Program-made: the position numbers and the translations under genes
Shown: positions 1-11,660 of the stretch, in pieces
How the letters are laid out: each line of letters begins with the position of its first letter
How positions within the stretch are numbered: position 1 is the first letter of the stretch
NCBI GenBank assembly: GCA_019454045.1
Contig: SKCR01041595.1
Coordinates: forward strand, 16,908 to 80,907
DNA length: 64,000 bases
DNA from: Zanthoxylum bungeanum
Lineage: Eukaryota; Streptophyta; Magnoliopsida; Sapindales; Rutaceae
Direction: 5' to 3'
Notes under the pieces: generated by a model
Database searches by the model: none
Told to the model about the DNA's origin: nothing
The model's input: the letters and a program-made list of their open reading frames with translations, nothing else

Positions 1-1946
1 AAGTACTTGCGCCTCGGAGGTACAAGCAAAAGTTTATCATTTATTCTATTTAATAGAATATTGTATTTTATTTGATAGAATATATTTTCTACGATCTCGA
101 GTAATAAAATTATTTTATTACTTGGTGTGTAACATCGGATGTTGACCATTGTAGAAAAGACTTGACTTATTGAAGTCAAATTTGAGAGTGATAAACTATA
201 AATGGAACTGTATAATTAATAAGATGAAATGACCCTAATACATCTTCCGTATAAGTTCAATAGGATGTCAGAATCATTTACAAAGTATTTGATACTTAGT
301 GGTTCTGTTGTTTTCTTATCGGAGAAAGTTATCCTATAACTTATAGTGGGAGCGATATTTGATATCGATTTCGGAAGTTAGATTAGACCATAGATCTAAG
401 ATTGTTCATAACTTACTGTGATCAAGTTTTGAACTTGATTGAGCTTTAGTTATGAATCGTTTATAAATTGTGCAAAAGATTTGCACAGCAAAAGCAAAGT
501 GAGCTTATTAAAGGTTTGACCTTTACAATATGATAGTGAGAAAGGTTATACTCTGTAATCTATTATAGATTCTGAGGAAACTTGTCTCTAGTCGTACTAA
601 TTGAACAATTAAAGATATGTTGGTTAATGTTGATATTAAACTATATATTTTGGCTAAAGAATGCAAAGTGGTGTTCCTGAATGGTTTCTCCCAATAAGAG
701 ATCCTTGTGATTTCTTTGTTTGAAAAGTTCATCCTAGAATGGCCCTGGAGTTTGTATTCAACTAAGATCGCAGTTTGATATACTAGCTTATAGAACTTAT
801 TGTAGACTGAGATAAGCTTTTTGGAAATCTGTGTTTTCTAATTTTGATAACAGTTAGATTGTCTGATTTTATCAAAGCATAGGAAATACATATATGTTAG
901 TAGGGTTAGTGGGAGCGTACAGATTTCTTTATAGTATTGTATATCCTAACGACATTATCATTATTAATGTAATAATGAGATGTTTATAAGGTAAAAGGTT
1001 TACCTAAATCTTCTTTTCTCCGTGAAAGTAGTGGGAGTAGTCTTTATTATATTTTATATAAAGTTTTATAAATGATATAAAATAAAAGACTTGTGAGATA
1101 CTTCTATTAGTTGTGCATTAGATATGATCTAATAAATGACACAACAAGACTATATGTGTGACAGTTAGTATAATTGTTTAACAGTTAGTGTCCTCTTTTA
1201 TATAGTATTCATCCTTCGTAAATGATGATTCCTTTGTCGAAATAGAAATTGATTAGAATGTCTAGTCAATCTTATGCATCATAGGATGATGCCGTAATGA
1301 ATACGATATTATATACGACTAAAAGACATCAATTTAATCGTAATTGTTATGAAATATTTTGATACGCTATAGACCATAGGATGTGTCTGAAACATGTTCT
1401 TTGTTATCTTTGAGATATTAAGAATGAGTGTCCTATTCATGGAGAATATAGTCTGCAACCACTGGGGTCTGATTAGTTTTGAGACTAATTATGATGTTAG
1501 AAGGTCTACATCATAAAGAGTCAGAAAATATGCAGTGGGAGTGTCACAAATAATTCTACTGTGTAAGTAGAATTAATTGTAACTTATGAAGTATTGACTT
1601 ATGAAGTTACAAAGTGACCTTATAAAATAGAAGTTTAATATTGGTGTTGTGCTTGCGGTTGTCTGCATTGTATTTTGGACCTGATCCTTAAATACTTGGA
1701 CAATTTTGTAGTTATAGCACAATATTGATATAACATCTGAGTCATATTGATGTATAACTTAGGTTATAAAAAAATATGAATGATACTGTTTAAAGGAAAC
1801 GTTTTGGGTTTGTTGGACAAACTCAATATGTTATAGCGGGCCTACTTGTTGTTGCCTACCTCTTGAGTGCTAGGTCAGCTCTTGAGGACCATGCATATGT
1901 AATACATATTAAGATATGTAAATGATACCGTGGATTGGCACTAGAG
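1..1946 (+). pseudogene. Decayed copia pol 3' region (RT/RNase H) of E1
   Basis: No long frame survives. Around 905-965 the plus strand still reads a block like SGSVQISL followed by VLYPNDIIIIN, the position of the copia motif LYVDDILLIGN. A similar block is seen on the minus strand of the A copy near 8930. The remainder should be RNase H, but it is too degraded to place residues. The polypurine tract and LTR that follow fix the orientation. Confidence 0.5.
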
Positions 1947-1960
1947 CAAGTGGGAGAAAT
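1947..1960 (+). promoter_or_regulatory. Polypurine tract of E1
   Basis: CAAGTGGGAGAAAT lies directly before the LTR start, the usual copia plus-strand priming site. The H-nested copies carry the same motif (GCCAAGTGGGAGAT on the minus strand). Confidence 0.7.
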
Positions 1961-4568
1961 TTTTAGGTTCGGTGCTCGAAGTGCCAATCCGGATCGTATT
2001 TATGTTCGATTCATGAATACGAACAATTCCTTTTTCCATAATATTACTTATTTATGGTAGTACTTCTTGCTTTTATATACATATTCGATCTAATTACGAT
2101 TAGATTGAAACTAAATATGATTTAGTGATATGTATGTATTAGACAAAGACCCGATAATATATTTTATAGTTCACGGTTACAAAGTAGTTTGTAATTGACA
2201 TTGGAAAGTGACACTACTAGAAGTGTATTATCAAATAAAGTTCCTGGTCAAGATTTAATAACACGGGTCGGTTAGTAAAATCCGTTGAGACCAATACACG
2301 TCGTATATCGAGACTTGGTCTGATGGTTTATCCCAATGAACCATGAGTCTAGGGAGACTTGTATAGACGTGTAGGTGTTTATATTAGATAAACGTTGAAT
2401 GACTCATCGAAGATTTCCTAATATATGGTACACCAATGTCAATAGGAATCTTCTCGAGTAGAGTGGCATAGTGGTCCTTAGACTTGAGATACCATTGTGG
2501 ATGTATGAGGTATCCTTCACACTTTGATGGCAGTCATGTCACCGATCTATTTAGATCAGACCTCCGCCTGTTCGTTGGGTGTGGACTGATCCTCAGGATA
2601 TCTTGTGTGTATCAAGATAAGATCCATCAGTTCTGTGTACAAGCATAGGTATTCAATAAGGAATTTGAAATATGTTAAATCCATGGGCCCGTGGTACACT
2701 ATAGAATTAAATTCTAAGTGTTATTAAGAGATTGCTAATAGAATCATCGACGAGATTATACCTATAGAGATTTGACGTTATTATCTATATCTTTGGGATA
2801 ATCTGGATACCTGTGACAGAGGGATTATACGTATGCAGTGATCTCGACCTATATGGTTCATAGATTTTATCTGTGTTCGTCATAATTTACGGGTAGGTGG
2901 ATTATAGACACGAAATTAGATTTCGTGACTAATATGCCTGAATCTAGAGTCTCATTAATGAAACATACTCGTGCAGAACTAGAGCTACCTTTATAAATAA
3001 TATTGATTATTTATAGATCGTTTAACAGTTAAACGATAAATTCACGCTTTAAGGGTTTTTCCGGTTTTTTCCTAATTAATGTGTATTTGATTAAAATGCT
3101 TGATTTTATTAAATGCACATTAATTAATTGTCAAATAAAGTATTTGACATTTGTCACAAATATATGTATTAAGGAATATTTAATGTAAATATTATACATA
3201 TATTTGAATATTTATATTTATAATTATCCAATTATTTAATTATTAAATAATTAGATTAATTAAATATAAATATTTTTTTACTTTAATATGGAAAAATGTA
3301 ATTGGTACATCTGTGCATATATTAATTAAAATAGATGACAACTTGATTTTTGGCATATTTAATATTATTAAATTTGTAAAAATCAAAATCCCCATTTTAC
3401 CCTTATAGATTCGGTCAAGCTCTTATTTTTTAAGCTTGGATTTTTCATTTTACTTCACTTTTGGCTTCAAAAATAGATTACAAAAAAAAAGTTGAGAGAA
3501 AAACAAAGTGCTAAAGGTGATTTGTGAAGAAAGCTTTGAAAATTAAGGTAATTTAATACTTTTCTTTACTTGAAAATTATTTCTATGCCATTAGACTTCA
3601 ACATATGATGTTGCCATCTTTTCTCTATTCTCTTGGGTTTGTAATAAATTTGTTTGAAGCATGAATCAAAGGTGTTAGCATGTATATTTTGTAACGGAAG
3701 CTTATTAAGTGTTATTAGGCATACTTTTAGTTATTTGATAACTTGGTAGCCATTCTAGAGTTGCTTAGCCACTCATAAATGACCTAGAATTGTTCTTGAG
3801 TTGTTTCATGATGGTGAGACTTGTTTGGTGTGGTAAATATTAAATTAAAGTGTTGAATTTAATTAATTTATTGTTAATTGGTCTATTGAACAATTTTGTA
3901 AATTTAGGGTTCATAACCCTTTCCAAATTTGGGGATTTTCATATATGTGTTAATGAATGATGTATATATGATGCATATTAATTTTGGTGTCGATTGGACT
4001 TGATCTTGAGTGGTTTGGAACCAATTTGGACTAAAGTACAAATCTTGGAAACTTAAGGGACCTCTCGGAAATTTGGAGAAAATTTGTTTCTTGAATTGCA
4101 ATTTGTATTTCCATGTATAAGACATGTATAAATCATTTTGGTAGTGATTTGGAATCACCTAATTATGTATTTGACAAATTAGGACTAAAATGATCAAAAT
4201 GCAAAGTTTTGGGGCCTTTTGATAATTACTGAAAAATCTGGAAAAATTTGATGTATATTTGATGTACAAATCTGAAAAATTCTATTTTTCATGTATATTT
4301 GATATACAAATCATTTTGATTGTGATTGGAAATCATCTAAGCTTATTTTGAACAACTTAGGACTAAAATGATAAAATTGGAAAGTTTTGGGGTTGTATGG
4401 TAATTTACTAAAATTCTGATTTTTGGGTTAAAAATTCTGTTTTTGAGTATTGAGTGATTAAAATAAATAATTTTATTTTAATTACCCAAGAAAAATTTAA
4501 GAAATGGGAAAATTTGATTTTCTCGCATTCCGCTGCGTAACCCGGGAATTTTGCCCAAAACCCCAACA
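1961..4568 (+). repeat. 3' LTR of E1 (2608 bp)
   Basis: The start is TTTTAGGTTCGGTGCTCG, a mutated form of TGTTAGGGTTGGTACTCG in the solo LTR at 29181-30508. The end is TTGCCCAAAACCCCAACA. Positions 1961-2290 match 30175-30508 and 3740-4568 match 29181-29950, both in inverted orientation. The middle part, about 2290-3740, is absent from the solo copy. No coding region is seen inside. Confidence 0.8.
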
Positions 4569-5300
4569 AATCTCATAGTCATAATATGCGACAATTGAGA
4601 GAATAGTGCGGATTGATTTGAGCATGGCTACTGGTGAGAAAGTCTCCTCTTATTTGACTTCTCTTTTCTAGGTATAACTCTTGGTCACTAGCCTAGCTTT
4701 GAAGGTATGTACCTTCTTATCTACTCCCCTCTTTCTCTTATAGATTCACTTGCAACCTATGGGTTTAACCCCATCAGGTTGGTCTATAAGTTCCTAGACT
4801 AAGTTGGAGTACATCGACTCCATCACGAGGTTCAAGGCTTTGAGAAGTTCCTTTTTATCAGAATCATCCATTGCACTACGATAGGTCAATGGATCATCTA
4901 CACCATCACTGGATATGACAACTTGTGCCTCTCCAACTCCTAAATAGCGATCATATTGTCATACAACTCTCCCACTGCGTCTAAGTGGTAGATCATTCTG
5001 ACATACTTGCATCTGACGCTCAGATGTCGAAGATGCTATGTTTTTGTCAACTATTGCTGACGATGGTGTGTTGGTCGAATCAGCAAGTAACTCCTCGTGT
5101 AACACTTTACTTCGAGGTTTGAACTTCCTCATATAATCCTCCTCAAGAAACGTAGCGTTTATCGACACAAACACTTTTTTATCTTCCGGACTTTAAAAGA
5201 ACCTACCTCTAGTCTCCTTAGGATAGCCTACAAATAGGCACATCTGAGAACGTGGCTCCAACTTTGTAGTCTTATTCTTCAGCACATGTGTTTGACACCT
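4569..5300 (-). pseudogene. H: start of reverse transcriptase and IN-RT linker
   Basis: The minus strand reads a copia linker ending in PLRRSGRVV, then degraded RVT_2 sequence with recognisable blocks such as DGVKPIGCK, YKRKRGVDKKV, FKARLV and EETFSPVAMLKSIR, stopping at AYYDYEI where E1 begins (4568/4569). Several in-frame stops replace Trp or Gln codons (after SNLV and after SYT). The catalytic YVDD part is outside the window. The piece at 4959-5174 is the only open stretch. Confidence 0.8.
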
Positions 5301-6286
5301 ACATATGCGGAAATATCGTAAACTAGCTTTACGACCACTCCACAACTCTTAGGGAGTCTTAGGAACATACTTAGATGAAACTATATTAAGGATATGCATT
5401 GCTTTGTAATGCATATCCCTATAATGAATTAAGCTATGAACTGTAACTAAAGATAGATCTCATCATGTCTAGCAGGGTGCGATTTCTCCTCTCTACAACA
5501 CCGTTCTGCTGTGTTGTTCAAGCTGCTATGAGCTGGGATACTATCTCATGCTTAACCAAGAATTCCTCGAAGTCATTATCAATGTATTTTCCTCCATAAT
5601 CTGATCGTAGAGTTTTGATCGTCTTACCTAATTTGTTCTCAACCTCAGCATGATACTCTTTGAACTTTTCAAAAGTATCTAGATTGTGCTGCATTATGTA
5701 AACATACCAATATCTTGAATAATCGTCAATAAATGTGATAAAGTATTTGTAACCTCCTAGGGCTCTTACATTCATTTTCCAGTAAAATGTCTATTAGTCA
5801 TCTTTCCTTCTAGACAAGATTCTCGTACTAATAAAGTTCCAAACTTTAATTGGATTAAAGCTCTGTTCTTTATCAACCTATCTATTCGGTCAAGGCTAAT
5901 ATGACCAAGTCTAAAATGCCATAGATATGTGTCATCTTAAGAAATCTTTTGCCGTTTTATTTTAGGTTTTTCAACCTTCAACATTTCACTGTTGAACAAT
6001 GAATTATGTGTTAACGGCCTTAACACATATAAATTATTTTATGTGTTTCCTCGACATATAGTTAATCCATTTCTAGCAATAATAACTAAATTATTAATAA
6101 ATGAAATAGAAAAACCATCATCCAAAAGTTTAGAGACGAAAATCAAACTTCTACGAAAACCAGAAATAAACAGTACATTATTCAAATGTAAATAACTATT
6201 ATTTGAAAATTTTAAACTTGAAACTCCCATTGCTCTTGCATAAAATGGTATCCTCTGTCTCGACCCTCATGGTGTAGTCACCTAGG
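5300..6286 (-). pseudogene. H: integrase, pre-integrase zinc region and end of protease (copy 1)
   Basis: The minus strand at 5518-5775 encodes a copia integrase core with FITFIDDYSRY (first catalytic Asp region) and LRSDYGGKY (second Asp). After a stop, frames near 5460-5520 contain NGVVERRNRTL with the catalytic Glu. The GAG_pre-integrase region and the protease tail lie at 5800-6286. The segment ends at CTAGG (6282-6286), the target-site duplication of AB, and continues at 21722. Positions 5740-6286 are duplicated at 25368-25965. Frames are broken, so it is non-functional. Confidence 0.85.
6282..6286. repeat. Left target-site duplication of AB (CTAGG)
   Basis: CTAGG directly precedes the LTR start TGTTAG at 6287 and recurs at 21722-21726 directly after the LTR end at 21721. 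Removing everything between restores H protease sequence that agrees with the duplicated uninterrupted copy at about 25955-25980. Confidence 0.9.
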
Positions 6287-8021
6287 TGTTAGTCTCTAAG
6301 ACATGTCCCAAGATCACTAAGCATGATAGAGTTTCGGAAAAGCTTACTTTGATCGGATGGGTTTCAAGACTTTTTATACATTTCCATGGAAGCTCCAAGG
6401 TTTGAATGAAGTTCTAAACCCTTGGGTGAGTTTCCCTATTACCTTGATTCACTTCTTTAAGTGATAGCTTGAACAAAAAATGAGAGAAAATTTTATCCTC
6501 CAATGAGCTTAAACTTTCGGCCATGGTAGAGAGAATGAGAGAGATGAATAGTTGTTGTTTCATAAAACAAGTGTGTGTTTTATATGGTTTCAAAAACCAT
6601 CTTGGATAAAAGCAAATGGTTTTATGAAAATCATTCACTATAGCCAATAACCACCATCACCTTTAAGGTGACTAGACATCCATCACCAAAAAGTGATATT
6701 GATGTAAGTTGGTGGGACCCACTTTAAATTCAAAATTCAAGTGGTTCACACAACACACTTCGGGCTCGGTTTCGTTTATTCCGAATAAACGAATTTTTCG
6801 TCGCTATGTAATTAAATCCAATTTAATTAAATAATAATGCCTAGCAAAATTATTACGGAAGTCGCTAGCGAATTAATTTTTAAATTAATTCGTTCGCTTG
6901 AATTAAAATCCAATTTTATTTCCGCATTGAAATCTAATTTCGATTAACATATCTAATATATTATTTTAGCCCAATTAAATAAATTAAATAATAAAATCTA
7001 ATTTCACTATTAAATTTACTTTAACGATTAATTCAAAATTAATCGCGCTCTCTCTTCTTGACGAATTTAATCCCAGATAAATTCTCGACGCAATTAATCA
7101 CAGATTAATTCTTTCTTTTGATAATTAATTCCCATTATTGTCGTAATTATTCCCAGATTAATTTTCTCTCTCATAATTAATCCCAGATTAATTTTCTGTT
7201 CGAGTCAAATATCAACGGTGAATCTTCTGGAAGTGACTCAAGAGATTCCTGTATATGTTGGCAGTAAATATGGTTATCGGACTATCCGAATACGTGCGTA
7301 CCTAGTACCACGTCCTTACCGAATTACAAGACATGGTTGGCTTCTAGCAAAGCACCGTGCCTACCCAATTCTCCAGAAATATTCTGTAAACGAATATGTA
7401 ATCTTTGTCAGGCGTAGTATACGTAGTATTGCGTATTACGATCTAGTATCAGATGTCTCAATATACCCAAAAGAGGCGTACACAGAACCTGTTAAAGCCT
7501 CAGATGACCAAAACCAAAGTATATTGATTGTCGCAAGTATTAGCGATGCAAGTCTCAGGTTAAGACCAAATACACCTACCCTCATATGGACTTCCATAGA
7601 CACATAGTCATACTACCAATGGAATTCCGAGGGGTCTATCGAGAGCGAAGCTGTTTCCGTACCATCAGTAAACACAACCTCCTATTACACTTGCATGAGT
7701 ATCCAATACCCAAATATATGAGAACTTTGCCGTTATGCTCCCATAACACGCACAAGTGCAATACTAGTCTATTCCGCATTATCGATGTCCAATCTCGATA
7801 ATACTATGACTAGGAATATTTTAATGATTAAACCTTAGTGGATTAATACTGTCTCATATCTTATTAATCTGGAACTAATCATATGGACTTTTATCATTTA
7901 TATATCCCGGTAATCCAATTACAAATGATAGAAGAGCAATTTCCTTTGTCACATAGTTAATTTGTACAACAACACCATGTTCTGTACAAATAGTGATGCT
8001 ATGGGTCATAATTGTCCAAGA
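6287..8021 (-). repeat. LTR a of AB (3' LTR, 1735 bp)
   Basis: The plus-strand ends are TGTTAGTCTC and ATTGTCCAAGA (a mutated CCAACA). Compared with LTR b it lacks about 220 bp, joining GATGTC (about 7460) to TCAATATACCC; the missing piece is 15180-15400 in LTR b. A TATA-like ATATAAAAC on the minus strand near 6572-6587 would leave a short R-U5. A cluster of repeated TAATCCCAGATTAAT motifs lies at about 7065-7200. Open frames such as 7218-7607 are LTR sequence, not genes. Confidence 0.88.
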
Positions 8022-8036
8022 ATCTCCCACTTGGCC
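8022..8036 (-). promoter_or_regulatory. Polypurine tract of internal A
   Basis: The minus strand reads GGCCAAGTGGGAGAT directly before LTR a. This is the standard copia plus-strand primer; the same sequence occurs at 15963-15977 beside LTR b. Confidence 0.75.
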
Positions 8037-8128
8037 TATAGCCAATCACTCAAGTGTCCTACAGCTGAACTATGTACTGGTCGCTCAAACTTCTGCTGAG
8101 AAAAAGTTTTTCGTCACCGGATTTGCAA

Positions 8129-8301
8129 GGTTATCATCTGATGCGATTTATTAGATCATCACATCACCACGATGTATGATCTTACGAATCAGATGAAATG
8201 GTTGAAGTACATACAGGTTATCATCTGATGCGATTTATTAGATCATCACATCACCACGATGTATGATCTTATGAATCAGATGAAATGGTTGAAGTACATA
8301 C
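8129..8301. repeat. 87-bp tandem duplication in RNase H region of A
   Basis: The unit beginning GGTTATCATCTGATGCG at 8129 is repeated at 8216 almost without change. Internal B has a single copy at the matching place (about 16070-16160), so the duplication arose in A alone. Confidence 0.85.
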
Positions 8302-11300
8302 CTGGATCGTTGATGAGACCATTAATTCTTTAGCCTGTGCTGTAGCCTAGCTCAGCTGCTAACAGAACTACATCTAATCTAATTAGGATTGTATAGATCC
8401 AAAATGCTTCTTTTGTTGCCTCAGTTGCAGCAATATTCCGCTCTTGTTATTTATTCAGCAATAGTATCTTGCTTGGAAGGTTTCCAGCTCACTATTCCGT
8501 TATTCAAACTATATAGTACCCTTATTGTGACTTACAGTCGTTATTTTCGGTTTGGAAACTTGCAGCAGTGAACCCAGTCACTTCAAGTTCTCATTCTCCA
8601 TAGCTTAAGAAAGCATCCTTAGCTCTTCTAAGATACTTAAAGATGTTCTTAACATCAATACAGTGACCATCACCTGGATTGGCCTGATTGTGATTCCATA
8701 TGCTCAAAGCATATGAGACACTAGGTCACGTACATGTCTTTCAATGTACGAGTCCTCGGAGAGTGCCAACAACTTTAAGATCTATCCCAGTAGATCCTTA
8801 TTCCTAGAATAAAGGTTGTCTCTCCCAAGTAATCTATGGAGAATTTTCTTGAAAGCCAAGCTTTCACCGATTGTATTATAGGAATGTCATTTCCAAGAAA
8901 TGATATATCATCATTATATATAGGACAATCATTGTCAGTGCGCTCCCACTAACCTTCTTATATACACAAGAATTATCTTCGTTTTGAATTAAATCATATA
9001 CCATTATGATCTTATCAAAACGTTAGTTCCAAGAACGTAATGCTTGCTTCAATCCATAAATGGATCGATTTAACTTGCAAACCTTGTTTGCATGTTTTGG
9101 TACGACAAAACCGTCAGGATGTTATAAACATCCTCCAAAAGGTTTCCTTTTAAGGAAAGCGTTTTTGACGTTCAGCTGCCATATTTCATAAATGAAATAT
9201 GCAGCATTAGCAAGTATTATCTGAATGGATTTAATTATGGCAACGAGTAAACGGTTTCGTCGTAATCGACACAATGTTGATAACGATACCTTTTCGCTAC
9301 AAGCCTAGCTTTGTACGTTTGTATGTTGCCATCCATGTTTGTCTTTCTTGAAGACCCATATAGTACCAATAGGCACAATGCCTTCTGATACATCAACCGG
9401 TGCCCAAACTTAGTTGCTATACATGGAATCCTTTTCGGACTTCATGGCACTTTGCCATAAAAGGGAGTCGATACCTTGTATCACTTCCTCATACGTAGTC
9501 GGTTCATTTTTCTCAATAAGATTGACATCTTCATGAGGTGAGATCAGAAACCCATAACACCCAGGTTATTTTCTGACTCTCTCCGACTTATGCGGTTCTT
9601 GTGTATTCGAAGATTATGGTACAGTTTCATCCCTGATGAATTGTTTGTGTTCCATTAAGGAATTAGTGCCTTGAACAGTATTACTCTGATTTTCATCGAG
9701 TTTTACTTTTCTCCCACTTACCACTGCATATAGGTATTCCTCTTAAGAAAACCGCATGGAGAGCAACAATTACATTGATCTCTTGTGAGTTGTATAAGTA
9801 CTATACTTTGGTTTCCCTATGATAACCCATAAATAAGGCACTTATCCGATTTGGGTTCTAGTTTGGTATCATCCAAATATATGCCCAGCATACCTAAATC
9901 TTCAGGAATGAGAAGCCCAGTTTCTTTCCTGTTCATATCTAATATGAAGTCTGTCTAACAGATTTTCATGGAACCTTATTCAAAATAAGTATTGCACTGT
10001 TTAATGCGTATCCCTAGAAGGAAAATGGTAGCTCAGAGCGACTCATAATTAACCTTACCATGTCCAACAAAGTTCAGTTTCTCTGTTCGGACACACCGTC
10101 AAATTGAGGTGTTCTCGGAGGAGTCCACTATGAAAGAATACCATACTATTTCAAATAGTCGAGAAACTTATTGCTTAAGTATTTTCCACCACAGTCTAAC
10201 CGTGATGGTTTAATACTTTAGCCGGTCTGTCTGTCTACTTCGAGTTAAAACTCTTTGAATTACTCAAAAGTTTCCGATTTTTGTTTCATAAGATACACAT
10301 AACCATAACGCGATGCCACATCCGTAAGGGTTACGAAGTATTCATATCCACCTCTAGCCTAGCTAGATATGGGCCCACTTACGTCACTATGAACGAGGGC
10401 TAACAGATCGATGGCACATGTACTTTTACCCAGTAAAAGGTGTTTTAGGCACTCTGCCTAATAAACTAGATTCGTAGACATCATTTGAATAGAATCAAAT
10501 CTGCCATAGTACCCACTCTTCGAAAGTGTGGATATACGAGTCTTGTTAATGTGTCCTAGATAGCAATGCCACAAATGACTCTCATCTGATTAATTCAGTT
10601 TGAGTTATTTGTTTGTCATGTTATATGTTTGAGATTCATTTATATTCAAAATATAAATACTGTTATTCACAACTAATGTGTTTATCTCAATATCATCTTT
10701 ATAAAATAAAACACTTAGTGTTCTAGAATATAAAGGTATACCCGCAACGAGTTACATTAGATATAGAGATAATGTTTCTAGTCAAACTAGGTACATTATA
10801 ACAAATTTCTAATTTAAGTACATTCCCAAAGGGTAGTTCCTAAACTTAGGTTTCTACGGTTAAAACATCGACTCTCGTCCCGTTTTCGACTCGCATGTCA
10901 ATCTCATCTGAAGCCAGTCTCCTGCTTATCAGCAGATCCCGCACATCAGTACATATATTTATGTACCACATCCAGTATCTAAAATCCAATTTTAAAACCA
11001 GCAGTGGACATGTTTATAACAAACATACTGGAAGCCGAACCATTGCCCATCTTCACTTCCTTCATGTCTGCCTTGTCCATATGGCAATCACGCTTCCAGT
11101 GACCCCGTTTGCCACAATTTAGGCAGACATTTTGGGATATGTCATTTGTCTTCCTAGAAGACTGTGACGATTTTTGCCTTTGCCCTTTTCCACACCCCAT
11201 AAGCCTTCGGCCAAGCCTTGGCCTTCTGGGATGTTGAAGTAAGATGCGCCTTGCGCTTTCTTACCCTTTTGCAAACTCTGGCTTTGTCTCTTGGAGCATA

Positions 11301-11660
11301 GCAATTAAATCTCCAAGAGTTTTTCTATTGCAATTAATTCTTTTAAGATCTAAGGTTAGATCTATGAAGATCCTTCAATTTCAACATCATGGTTTAAGGA
11401 TCTAATCCTTGGTTCTGACGAAGAAATTCAAGGAGTCAATGTGGCAAGCATGAAGGATTGAGCACTAAAGTTATCATCCCATGAATCTTCCAAAGATCAT
11501 GTTCTACTATTTGCTCAACTCCGCGCTTAGGCCCGAGACGTCACTCTTATCAAATAGAATAACTTCTCAGTTCCTAGGACTATCCGAATGTCATATTCCC
11601 AATCTGAAAATTGAAGCCGCTTAAAGACGATTTCCCCATGATTATGTTCTAAACGCTAAT

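Larger units (their letters stand above)
1..4568 (+). mobile_element. Copia element E1, 3' end (internal remnant plus 3' LTR)
   Basis: This is the 3' end of a Ty1/copia retrotransposon in plus orientation; its 5' part lies outside the window. A decayed pol tail is followed by a polypurine tract and a 2.6 kb LTR that ends in CCCCAACA. The LTR ends abruptly inside the reverse transcriptase of another copia element (H): reading minus from 4569, the H frame would continue the motif AYYDYEI. The left target-site duplication cannot be checked. The same LTR family recurs as a solo LTR at 29181-30508. Confidence 0.8.
8022..11660 (-). pseudogene. Internal A: decayed copia gag-pol
   Basis: Read on the minus strand from 11660: the gag N-terminal region (blocks like DIRIVLGTEKLFYLI near 11550-11620), a gag zinc knuckle CLNCGKRGHWKRDCH (11070-11125, CX2CX4HX4C intact), degraded protease and integrase (10100-10560), and reverse transcriptase (8880-9560). 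The RT shows DGFVVPKHANKVCKLNRSIY, then GLKQALRSWN and a YVDD region mutated to LYIMMIYHF. RNase H lies at 8050-8800. Many stops and shifts make it non-functional. It encodes the same protein as internal B. Confidence 0.85.

Noticed and set aside
7218..7607. 129-codon plus-strand frame, also seen as a shorter frame at 14941-15189
   Set aside because: It lies wholly inside LTR a/b of AB, is on the antisense strand of the element, and breaks in the other LTR copies.
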